Of a stretch of 8,844 nucleotides of DNA, positions 1-6,674 are shown in pieces. This stretch comes from JBEKYD01 sp049509915 (GTDB lineage Bacteria; Acidobacteriota; Terriglobia; Bryobacterales; Bryobacteraceae), in contig JBEKZL010000293.1 of NCBI GenBank assembly GCA_049509915.1, positions 1 through 8,844 of the forward strand, written 5' to 3'. Numbering within the stretch: the first letter of the stretch is position 1; every line of letters begins with the position of its first letter. Made by a program: the position numbers and the translations under genes. The notes beneath the pieces were generated by a model that worked only from the letters and a program-made list of their open reading frames with translations, ran no database searches and was not told the DNA's origin.

Positions 1-348
1 AGGTGCTAGCGGAAGTCCGAGGCGGCGACTACGCGCCCAAGTGGACCGGGACAGGCGTGGGCCGGCCACTTCATCGAACAGCGCGTCGCGGAACCGCGCG
101 CCCGAGCCCTCCTGTCAGGCTCGAATGGCCTGGGAACCGGCCCTGCCAAGCTAGTCACCCAGCGATAGCGGCGTGTGGCTTCGCGGTATTACCATAGTTT
201 GTCCAGGCACCTAAAGGCCGGTTTGAGGAGACAACGATTTGCGAAGCCAGACTGACGCCGGAGATTTGAGCAAGCTGGAAGCTGTGCTGATGGTTGCCAA
301 ATCACCATGTTGGGGAAATGGAAATTCAGGCTAACACTATTTAAAACT
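1..348. other. Upstream region with no recognisable gene
   Basis: About 350 bases with no convincing gene on either strand. A short plus-strand frame is open from the window edge to 197, and another from 10 to 168, but neither gives a protein I recognise. The second contains GHFIEQRVAEPRARALL, which looks protein-like, and it could be the frameshifted tail of a gene lying mostly outside the window. The stretch just before the mannonate dehydratase-like gene becomes AT-richer (about 290-360), as expected for a promoter region, but I cannot pick out a clear -35/-10 pair or a strong ribosome binding site. Confidence 0.45.
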
Positions 349-1467
349 ATGAACTTAACATTGTCCCGAAGAAGGATCATGCAGGCCGTCGGTGCGACGG
401 CCTTTTTACCGTCGCTAACATCCTCAAACACTCCCGGAGCGCCCGTCTTGGGGATGCGCTCCGAAGGTCTCGACACTCCCAAACTTTGTATTGACATCTC
501 GGTAGGTGACCTGAGCGAAGACGCCATGCGTCGCGTCAAGCAAATCAGTATTGACTACATATATATGGCTGACTCACCACCCATTCCCTGGGACGAGGGC
601 ACCATCCGATCTCTAATGGAGCGCCTCAAGAGTGGCGGCCTGACCCTGGGTAACATGATGATCCCGTGGATGACGCCATCTCGCACTGCAAATGGCTCAT
701 TTCCCAATGCCATTTTTGGACGGCCTGGCCGCGACGAGGAAATTGAGAAAGTCCGACAATCCATCCGCGCGGCCGGCCGGGCCGGGCTACCCGTGGTGGA
801 GTACAACTGGTACGCGCACCGCGCTACGGATGGATACTCACGGGAGTTCGGAAGGGGCGGCGCCCGGCTGACGTCGTTCGATTACGACCGGATGAAGGAT
901 CTGCCTCCGCTTCCAGAGGAGGGTGCACACAGCCTCGAAGAGATGTGGAGCAATATCACGTATTTCCTGAAAGCAGTGGTGCCAGTCGCCGAGGAGTCCG
1001 GTGTACGGCTGGCTCTGCACCCCAACGACCCACCGCCGCCGTTCAGCCGCGGATCCGGGCAGATTATGGGAAGCCTGGAAGGGTGGAAGCAGCTTATCGA
1101 GATCGTCCCCAGCACGTCGAACGGGATCACGTTTGACTGCGGCGTGACGCGGGAACTGGGCGAGGATCCAGTCGAGGTGTGCCGGTACTTTGGAACGAGG
1201 GGGCGCATAAACCAGGTGCATTTCCGAAACGTGCGCACGCAGGTGCCACGCCTCAAATACACAGAGGTGTTCCCTGACCAGGGGGAAGTGAATATGCTTG
1301 CGGTGATGAAGGAACTGGTACGGCAGAAGTACCCGCGGATGGTCTTTCCGGAGCACCCGAGCGGGCTCGACGGGTATCGCGATCAGCCCAGAAGCGGCGC
1401 GTACGCCAGCTGGGCGTACAACGTGGCTTACGCCCGAGCCATGCTGCAAGCCGCTATGGAGTCTTGA
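349..1467 (+). CDS. Mannonate dehydratase-like TIM-barrel protein with Tat signal
   Basis: A 372-residue protein resembling mannonate dehydratase (UxuA family), which converts D-mannonate to 2-keto-3-deoxygluconate in hexuronate breakdown. Visible blocks in UxuA order are LALHPNDPPPP (residues 221-231, metal-binding His), NGITFDCGV with a conserved-type Cys at 264, INQVHFRNV (about 287-295), and PEHP near 334. The length is slightly below that of typical UxuA. The N-terminus reads MNLTLSRRRIMQAVGATAFL, a twin-arginine-like signal, so the protein may be exported although classical UxuA is cytoplasmic. I chose ATG 349 because it gives a normal Tat n-region. An in-frame ATG at 307 adds 14 residues, and ATG 379 has an AGAAGG just upstream but would remove the twin arginines. 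None of the starts has an ideal Shine-Dalgarno. The gene stands alone and converges on the minus-strand operon. The family call is good. The exact substrate is inferred, and a generic sugar phosphate isomerase/epimerase annotation is the alternative. Confidence 0.82.
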   Translation: MNLTLSRRRIMQAVGATAFLPSLTSSNTPGAPVLGMRSEGLDTPKLCIDISVGDLSEDAMRRVKQISIDYIYMADSPPIPWDEGTIRSLMERLKSGGLTLGNMMIPWMTPSRTANGSFPNAIFGRPGRDEEIEKVRQSIRAAGRAGLPVVEYNWYAHRATDGYSREFGRGGARLTSFDYDRMKDLPPLPEEGAHSLEEMWSNITYFLKAVVPVAEESGVRLALHPNDPPPPFSRGSGQIMGSLEGWKQLIEIVPSTSNGITFDCGVTRELGEDPVEVCRYFGTRGRINQVHFRNVRTQVPRLKYTEVFPDQGEVNMLAVMKELVRQKYPRMVFPEHPSGLDGYRDQPRSGAYASWAYNVAYARAMLQAAMES

Positions 1468-2063
1468 GGAAACATCTTTGGATGCGAAGATTTTGAAGGG
1501 TATCTGCAAATGCTGGCCGCTCGAAGGCCGACGCGGGTGCGCTGGTATCTCGTCCGCAGAGTGCGCGTCCCGGCGCGCCGGGCTCCTTCAGCCGCAGTCC
1601 ACCCGGGTTCGACGGCGTACGGTCAACGCTCGCCGCGCTCAACGTCAACGCGGAACTTCCGCCTGTGGCTCGGGCGGGCCGCTATCGCCAGTGCGCTGAA
1701 CAACAAAGCTTCCAACTCCCGCCACGCGCGCCGCGATCTCCGGCGCCGGTGAGGCCGTCCGCGCCGCGCACCTTGCAACGCAGCATCGCGTCCGCGCTGG
1801 GGCGCCGCGTCCGTGCCGTGCGCGTGCCGGTGGGCTTAAACGCGGCGCGCCGTCGACCCTGGCGGACGCAGCGAGCTCGAAGAGTGGTCACGTTCCGGCC
1901 CGTACGTCGCTTCCGCCCGGGCCCAGCAGCGAATAGTCAACCCAGGCTCGCCGATGGCGTCGCGGTTGCTGTGCAGACTTGATCCTTCCGCCCCTTGAAA
2001 GGCTGCTGCGGGTTTCAGTCGCCAAAAGTTAGTGAATCGGCCAAAGAGGTCGAGAATCAGTGC
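1468..2063. other. GC-rich intergenic stretch without an intact gene
   Basis: About 600 bases between the convergent mannonate dehydratase-like gene and the small cupin gene. Several overlapping open frames exist on both strands, the longest on the plus strand running from about 1499 to 1982. Their products are rich in Arg, Pro and Ala, lack recognisable motifs, and look like the accidental open frames of very GC-rich DNA. Part of it (about 1590-1752) may be a decayed domain and is listed separately. A 5-bp stem ATCTT/AAGAT followed by TTTT at 1474-1494 is too weak to call a terminator. Confidence 0.5.
1590..1752 (+). pseudogene. Possible remnant of a TIGR03437-like C-terminal domain
   Basis: Adjacent plus-strand frames together read PPGFDGV then ALNVNAELPP in one frame, ALNNKASNS in a second, and ATRAAISGAGE in the third. 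Joined, these follow the order of the end of the TIGR03437 domain, an uncharacterised C-terminal domain common in Solibacter-type secreted proteins. Its last strands resemble PGFVG, a QVNVQVP-like segment, GGVASNSA and a final short strand ending in SG. The comparison is from memory and each piece is short, so chance similarity in GC-rich DNA is possible. No start, signal peptide or upstream protein body is visible. If real, it is the dead tail of a secreted protein. Confidence 0.22.
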
Positions 2064-2444
2064 TCAAAACTTCAGTTCGATACGGATCGCGTGGGACGGA
2101 GTGGCGCCTATGGTCTTGACCGTATGTACCGTTGCTTCGGACCACGAGGCCGTGCCTCCTTTCCGTTCCTGGACGGTCTTCTTGCCATCCTGCGTGGTCT
2201 GCTCGTTTGTATAGGTATTCAGGTAAACGACCACGCCGTGGGGGTGCGGATGCATTGGCTCGGTGACGCCTACCGGAATCTGATCATCTATTACCCGAAC
2301 AAACCGGTTCTCCAGAATTAGATGCTGTGTGGCGGCACAAACCTTCAGGGAATCGAGCGGGTCATTCGCCGCCTGCGGGAATGCCAGAAAAGCGGCTCCC
2401 AGGCAAATCGCGATCAGGATCCGGATCTTAAGTCCTCTGCGCAT
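2064..2444 (-). CDS. Small exported cupin-fold protein
   Basis: A 126-residue protein beginning MRRGLKIRILIAICLGAAFL, a typical signal peptide with likely cleavage after FPQAA (about residue 26). The mature part, about 100 residues, has LENRFVRVIDDQIPVG followed by EPMHPHPHGVVVYL (62-75). The HPHPHG cluster fits the first metal-binding cupin motif. A later segment, WSEATVHTVKTIGATPSHAI (101-120), fits the second motif, with His107 as the extra ligand. A single-domain cupin of this size could bind a metal and a small ligand outside the cytoplasm, but the substrate is unknown. I chose the ATG at 2444 because it places the signal peptide at the N-terminus. An upstream in-frame ATG at 2480 would add 12 residues. 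It lies about 160-200 bases downstream of the URO-D-like gene on the same strand, so it may be the last gene of that unit or have its own promoter. Confidence 0.68.
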   Translation of the reverse strand: MRRGLKIRILIAICLGAAFLAFPQAANDPLDSLKVCAATQHLILENRFVRVIDDQIPVGVTEPMHPHPHGVVVYLNTYTNEQTTQDGKKTVQERKGGTASWSEATVHTVKTIGATPSHAIRIELKF

Positions 2445-2643
2445 GGCTTCCAGTAAATCGATCGAGCCTCTACAGCGCATTCATACTCGCTCTGGGCACC
2501 TCAGTCGCCGTCAGCACCTGAAATCGGACTGCCACTGCTCAGGTCGGGCGTCAGCAAATCGTGGGCTTGTAGGACTGGCGCGCGCACGGGCACGGCGCGC
2601 ATTGGAAGATCCGTGTGATGGACACTCGAGGGTTGAATGGTTC

Positions 2644-3792
2644 TCAAGGGTGGCACCTTGCGTTTCCGGACTCAAGCGGTGGCGCGACTCCCGACTTTCC
2701 GACGCATCCAAGGTAACGGCACACGGCCGGCACGACTCGTGCCCATTCGGAGCAAGGAATGTCTTCACTGAACTGCAGCATGGTGGGCGCGCCGCCGCCG
2801 GCCTCGTTCACCAATCGGTCCAGAAAGGCTTCGATTTCGGCCGTTTCCCGCAGACAAAGCGAAGCCGGAAAATTCGGCAGAACCACTTTATCCGGCCATG
2901 CCGCTTTAGCCTCCGCCAGGCTCATGTCCCCGGCAGTCTCCGGCAGCGAGAGCGATTCGACCCCGTCGATTGGCGCGCGCTCAATGAGGTCTTTAAGCGC
3001 CTTCAAGCGCCCGTCCATGTGAACGAAATATGGCTTGTCGGCGTGGCGGCACTCGCCACCATGCTTCTCGTAAAACGGAAGACAGAAGCGTTTGAAACTA
3101 TTGGGAGGCGTTGTGGCCGAGGAAATGTTATCCGGTTGCCAGATGACATCCGCCTCAGAATCGAGCGCCAGGGTGAAGACCGCGTCCATTTTTCGGTTGA
3201 GCGCGTCCAGCAGCTCGAGAACCGGGTCGGGATCGGTGTAAAGGTCGACCAGGAAACGCTCCGGCCCCGCGAGTTCAATCAGAACTTTTTGGAACGGGCA
3301 GCGATCGACCCGGCCAAGGACGACTCCGTCATCTCCGAGTTCCGATCTTCTGGCGCGCAGGGCTGCTTCGTTCGTGCGAAGAATCGTGTGCCTGGCAAGA
3401 TACGCCAGGACCCCGTAGTCCTCGCGCGTCTGTACATAGTACTTCGAGATCCAATCCGAACCGTAGCTTGGATCGGTCCTGCTGCGCTGGCACACCGAAC
3501 CGACCGGTGTGTCATATGTTCTGATCTCGACTCTCTCCCCATTTTCGAAAGCGAATCGAACCTGCAGATCGGCGCCCCGGACCTCGGAAACGTAGCCCGC
3601 ATGCGTGTGCCACGGAGGAGCGATCAAGGAAGCGACAGGGTGGAAATCCAGAATACCGAGGCCAAAATTCCGGGCTTCCCGCTCGCTCGTCCCGCGAGGG
3701 AGATATCTCGTATAGACACCGACCGGGACGCCATCAACTGGCTGCTTGTGGTACACCGCGAGCAGCCGCTCGCGGGCGGCGATCCGGCTCAT
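2644..3792 (-). CDS. URO-D/MtaA-like protein (uroporphyrinogen decarboxylase superfamily)
   Basis: A 382-residue protein of the uroporphyrinogen decarboxylase fold. The N-terminus has RERLLAVYHKQPVDGVPVGV, as in the MtaA/CmuA and URO-D-like branch. The middle has PYFVHMDGRLKALKDLI (about 254-270) and VESLSLPETAGDMSLAEAK (about 278-296), matching the family's His-x-x-Gly and Gly-Asp-x-Ser-Leu blocks. VVLPNFPASL follows at 303-312. The Arg-rich substrate loop of true HemE near the N-terminus is not seen, so this is probably not a haem-biosynthesis decarboxylase. Relatives include methyltransferases acting on methylated corrinoid or coenzyme M, but many are uncharacterised. Its ATG overlaps the TGA of the kinase gene as ATGA, with GGAGG 10 bases upstream inside the kinase gene, so the two are translationally coupled. 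The reaction in this operon is unknown. Confidence 0.85.
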   Translation of the reverse strand: MSRIAARERLLAVYHKQPVDGVPVGVYTRYLPRGTSEREARNFGLGILDFHPVASLIAPPWHTHAGYVSEVRGADLQVRFAFENGERVEIRTYDTPVGSVCQRSRTDPSYGSDWISKYYVQTREDYGVLAYLARHTILRTNEAALRARRSELGDDGVVLGRVDRCPFQKVLIELAGPERFLVDLYTDPDPVLELLDALNRKMDAVFTLALDSEADVIWQPDNISSATTPPNSFKRFCLPFYEKHGGECRHADKPYFVHMDGRLKALKDLIERAPIDGVESLSLPETAGDMSLAEAKAAWPDKVVLPNFPASLCLRETAEIEAFLDRLVNEAGGGAPTMLQFSEDIPCSEWARVVPAVCRYLGCVGKSGVAPPLESGNARCHP

Positions 3793-4724
3793 ACAGAAGT
3801 TGCCTCCGCGCGCAGGCTGGCTTCGACTTCATCCCGCGTCGGGATCGCGTCGATCACACCGAGCCGCGCAACCGACAGCGCGCCTGCATGGTTTGCGAAC
3901 ATAACTGCGTCTTCTACCGGCTTGCCGCCCAGCAAGGCGGCCAGGAGCGCGCCGCAGAACACGTCGCCCGCGCCGGTGGTATCCACCGCCTGGACCTTCG
4001 GCGCCGGGTAGTGTCGGGAAGTATTTCTGTCCGCGACCACTACTCCCTGTTCTCCGAGCGTGACGATCGCCGTTCCGACGCCGCGGCCGACAAGCCAGAG
4101 TCCGGCGCGCATCGCCGTAGTGGGGTTCGTGACTGGAATTCCAGTAAGTACCGTCGCCTCCGTCTCATTCGGCTTGATGTAATCGATGAACGGGAAAAGA
4201 TCGTCGGGCAGTTTCACGGCCGGTGCTGGATCCAATAGTGTGGCGACTCCAAGGTTGTGTGTCTTCCGGATCGCATAGTCCACCACTGCCAGCCGGTTCT
4301 CAAGCTGAAAACCAACAATGTTCGATCGCCGGACCGCCGGTTCGGCGGCGTCGATATCCGCTTCGCACAACCTGAAATTCGCGCCCGGGCAGACCATGAT
4401 CATGTTGGCTCCGTCCTTGTCGACGAAAATCACGCTGATGCCGGTGTGATCGTCGTGATCGATCCGGATCGTGTCGGTGGCGATCCCGTGCCGCCTGTAA
4501 AGCGCGAGCGCGCCCTGACCGTAGTGGTCCATCCCGATTCTTCCCACAAACTGTGTGGGAGCTCCGAACGTGCACGCCGCGATAGCCTGGTTTGATCCTT
4601 TTCCGCCATTCCCCTCCCAGGCAGAGTCGCCAATCACGGTTTCACCGACGACGGGCAAACGCGCCGCTTTGTAAAAGAGCCCGATGTTATAACTGCCGAC
4701 AACGGTAACAAAGTTCCTGTCCAT
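3789..4724 (-). CDS. Ribokinase-type PfkB-family carbohydrate kinase
   Basis: A 311-residue kinase of the PfkB/ribokinase family, transferring phosphate from ATP to a sugar, most likely D-ribose to ribose 5-phosphate, in the cytoplasm. Motifs in order are GNGGKGSNQAIAACTFG (38-54, sugar-binding signature 1), FVGRIGMDHYG (59-69), DYIKPNETEATVLTG (181-195), and AVDTTGAGDVFCGALLAALL (247-266). The last is signature 2, with the anion hole and catalytic Asp254. The length matches ribokinases. GAGG sits 8 bases before ATG 4724. It starts 51 bases after the nucleoside hydrolase stop and overlaps the URO-D-like gene by 4 bases. The hydrolase next door makes ribose the favoured substrate, but PfkB specificity cannot be read from sequence alone, and adenosine, fructose or other sugars remain possible. 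Confidence 0.9.
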   Translation of the reverse strand: MDRNFVTVVGSYNIGLFYKAARLPVVGETVIGDSAWEGNGGKGSNQAIAACTFGAPTQFVGRIGMDHYGQGALALYRRHGIATDTIRIDHDDHTGISVIFVDKDGANMIMVCPGANFRLCEADIDAAEPAVRRSNIVGFQLENRLAVVDYAIRKTHNLGVATLLDPAPAVKLPDDLFPFIDYIKPNETEATVLTGIPVTNPTTAMRAGLWLVGRGVGTAIVTLGEQGVVVADRNTSRHYPAPKVQAVDTTGAGDVFCGALLAALLGGKPVEDAVMFANHAGALSVARLGVIDAIPTRDEVEASLRAEATSV

Positions 4725-4775
4725 AACTTCGACCTCGTCCTACCCTTGTTTCCAACCACGGTTCAGCCTGCCGGG

Positions 4776-5738
4776 CTACCGGTCGATCCGCGACACGATA
4801 AACTCGTTGAGCTTATCGCCGTTCACGTTCCTGACGACCTGAATATTGGAATCCTGTACGCCAAGGTCGATGCTTTTCATGACCCCCCTGTCATCGAATT
4901 GAACCTTACACGGGATGACATCGAACATCTCCGCGGCTTTGGGATGATGAGCGGCATGAACGAAACCGGGCGTCGACCACATCCAGCGCCCTTTTTCGAA
5001 ATACTCGTAACGATCCCTATGTTCGTTCGCCTTCGCGTCGTTTCTGAGATACCAATAGAGCAGTTCGTTCAGCAGGAAGTGAGACAGCATGTTCTTCTCG
5101 GGCGCGAGTTGTTTTGGCGCGGGGAAGTACCACATGGACGAGTCCACCGGGACCCACACAATCGGCAGTTTCGAACGCATGACGACAACGAAAGCGAAAG
5201 GGTCTAGCTTGACGTTGTAATCCTGCTCGGGAGAGTCCGCCGAGCCTGCGACAACGTACACGTTTGAGACCTTCCGTTCCAGTAGCCCGGGATCGCGGAG
5301 ATACGCCGCGGCGAGGTCAGTCATACTCCCGACGGCCATCAGGGCGACTTTCCGATTCGATTCGCGGAGGGTCTTGAGGATTAACTCGATGCCATCCTGC
5401 CCGTCCACATAAAGGCCCTTGTCCCCCAGCGAACGCAACTGGAAATTCCCCAGGCCCTTCACCACGGGCACCTGGCGGTTAGCGTATTCCATCAGCTTGG
5501 ACATGACCTTCTCACCATCCGATGGATACATGTGGTTGTCGAGGATGACCCCCTTGATGTCAAGCTCGGGCGATTTCAACAGAACGGCGGCATCGAAATG
5601 GTCGTCGATATCCGCAATCGTGTAATACAAGTCGGTTGAATAGACGATTGGATACCGGGTTTGAGCCGCGGCCGGAGTGCCGATCGTCACAACCGCTGCT
5701 ATGGCGACCAGGACGGGGCCAGACGCTTTGCTATTCAT
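4776..5738 (-). CDS. Exported nucleoside hydrolase (IUNH family)
   Basis: A 320-residue secreted protein of the inosine-uridine nucleoside hydrolase family, which cleaves the N-glycosidic bond of nucleosides to give a free base and ribose. Residues 1-25 form a signal peptide ending in TPAAA before QTRYP. The Ca-binding N-terminal motif appears as STDLYYTIADIDDHFDAAVL (34-53), longer than the usual DTDPGxDD form. AVGSMTDLAAA (135-145) and YNVKLDPFAFVVV (174-186) match the later conserved blocks, with Asn175 and Asp179 in the positions expected to contact ribose. I chose ATG 5738 because GGAG lies 9 bases upstream and the signal peptide then begins properly. ATG 5753 would add five residues. 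It heads the intact part of an operon with the ribokinase-type kinase. The unusual spacing in the first motif makes the substrate uncertain. Confidence 0.85.
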   Translation of the reverse strand: MNSKASGPVLVAIAAVVTIGTPAAAQTRYPIVYSTDLYYTIADIDDHFDAAVLLKSPELDIKGVILDNHMYPSDGEKVMSKLMEYANRQVPVVKGLGNFQLRSLGDKGLYVDGQDGIELILKTLRESNRKVALMAVGSMTDLAAAYLRDPGLLERKVSNVYVVAGSADSPEQDYNVKLDPFAFVVVMRSKLPIVWVPVDSSMWYFPAPKQLAPEKNMLSHFLLNELLYWYLRNDAKANEHRDRYEYFEKGRWMWSTPGFVHAAHHPKAAEMFDVIPCKVQFDDRGVMKSIDLGVQDSNIQVVRNVNGDKLNEFIVSRIDR

Positions 5739-5747
5739 AAATCGTTT

Positions 5748-5751
5748 CTCC
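5748..5751 (-). promoter_or_regulatory. Ribosome binding site of the nucleoside hydrolase gene
   Basis: On the minus strand the sequence reads ATGGAGAAACGATTTATG. GGAG lies 9 bases before the second ATG (5738), which argues for that start and against the upstream ATG at 5753, which overlaps the site itself. Confidence 0.6.
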
Positions 5752-5778
5752 ATCCGCCATCCTCGGGCGCAACCGAGC

Positions 5779-6023
5779 CTACCGCCATGCCGTTGGGGAC
5801 GGCGAGCCCGGCCGGCGGCCGGAAGGGATATTACTTCTTCCAAGTTTCACCCGCTCCGGCCCGATCCGTTCGATGGTTACGCCCATCAGTTTCACCGGGT
5901 CCATAGCCGGGCGATATTCCCCCTCGATGTGTTGAAGATGGCATAGAGCCCGTTCGGTAGTTGTTGCGCAGAAATGCATCCTGCCGCGAAATACAATAGC
6001 CGAATCGCGTCGCGGTTTCCCAT
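5779..6023 (-). pseudogene. Secreted cyclophilin-type peptidyl-prolyl isomerase, internally deleted
   Basis: The first frame starts at ATG 6023 with GGAG five bases upstream (6029-6032). It encodes a 43-residue peptide whose beginning, MGNRDAIRLLYFAAGCISAQ, is a signal peptide. This is followed by QLPNGLYAIFNTSRGNI, the typical first strand of secreted bacterial cyclophilins, before a stop at 5892. In the -1 frame the DNA continues as MDPVKLMGVTIERIGPERVK and then an atypical tail to a stop at 5779. VTIERIGP preceded by DPVKL is the usual C-terminal end of these enzymes. The roughly 150 residues between, including the FHR and GSQFFI catalytic blocks, are absent. The simplest reading is an out-of-frame internal deletion around 5910. 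It ends about 40 bases before the nucleoside hydrolase start and probably belongs to the same transcript. No isomerase activity is expected. Confidence 0.7.
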
Positions 6024-6244
6024 TCTAACTCCAGGCACCTATCGGCAGCGAGGAAATGACGGACCCCATCCCTTCCTCGAACGCAGATCCGGGCCGGAGC
6101 AGCGCGTGTCTCTCATCCGGTGGGTACCCGCACGGGAAACGCCTGCCGAAGTTTAGCGATTGTCTGCGATTGTGGCCGAGGCTCCATGGATCGGCGATGT
6201 CCGGGGACTGAGCGTGTCAGCGCGAACCCTTGCACACGGCGCGC

Positions 6245-6674
6245 CATCGACGGGGCGAACGCGGCGAGCTGTTAGACAAAATCGCCAAGCGGATCCAGGA
6301 CCAGCAAGTCCTCCCGCGCGCTGTTTCGGGCCCAGGTGTGCGCCCCTGCCATCGGGGAAACTCCCCCTGGAGAACCGTGTGGGGCGATCCACCCTGACGG
6401 GGGTTTCCGCCGCCATGTGGAACCATCCCTCCGCCAACTTGGAGAGCCGCCCCTCGCTGAGCTACAGCGAGATGAGCGCGCTCGTCAGGTATTTGTGGTC
6501 GCTGGAAGATCGTGGCGATGAGTACCGGGTCGAATGGTCCTTGCAAGAAACAAGTGCGCTACGTGCCACGATGACGCTGAAAACGGGACCGATGGCGTCA
6601 GGATGTCCATTTTCGGCCGACGAGAAGCGGTTCCTATGTCCATCGTGACGGCGCTGGGCAATCACGGACCGCGG
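6245..6674 (+). pseudogene. Frameshifted c-type cytochrome (WNH-type, two-domain) remnant
   Basis: Three plus-strand frames joined in order give one decayed cytochrome c. Frame one (from about 6260) reads RGELLDKIAKRIQDQQVLPR then AVSGPG, where the first CxxCH before AVSG has been lost. Frame two (about 6373-6527) reads NRVGRSTLTGVSAAMWNH and SLSYSEMSALVRYLWSLEDR, the conserved end of such a domain. Frame three (from 6528) reads GRMVLARNKCATCHDDAENG, with an intact CATCH haem motif at 6555-6569. It continues with SIFGRREAVPMSIVTALGNH and then GPR. The order matches cytochromes whose haem domains are each followed by a WNH block. The expected final segment after GPR is not found, so the 3' end is also lost. 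At least two frameshifts are needed. In life it would have been a periplasmic electron carrier. Confidence 0.72.

Noticed and set aside
1474..1494. Hairpin ATCTT/AAGAT followed by TTTT after the mannonate dehydratase-like stop
   Set aside because: A 5-bp AT-rich stem with an 8-base loop is too weak for an intrinsic terminator and could occur by chance.
838..1509. A 223-codon minus-strand open frame
   Set aside because: It is antisense to the mannonate dehydratase-like gene and has no recognisable domain or ribosome binding site.
2329..4011. A 560-codon plus-strand open frame
   Set aside because: It lies antisense to the URO-D-like and kinase genes, whose products carry clear family motifs. 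Its own product is Arg-rich and motif-free, as expected for a shadow in GC-rich coding DNA.
5892..5979. Programmed -1 frameshift joining the two cyclophilin frames
   Set aside because: Joining the frames would still lack the whole catalytic core, and no proper X-XXY-YYZ slippery heptamer is in phase. Deletion plus decay is simpler.
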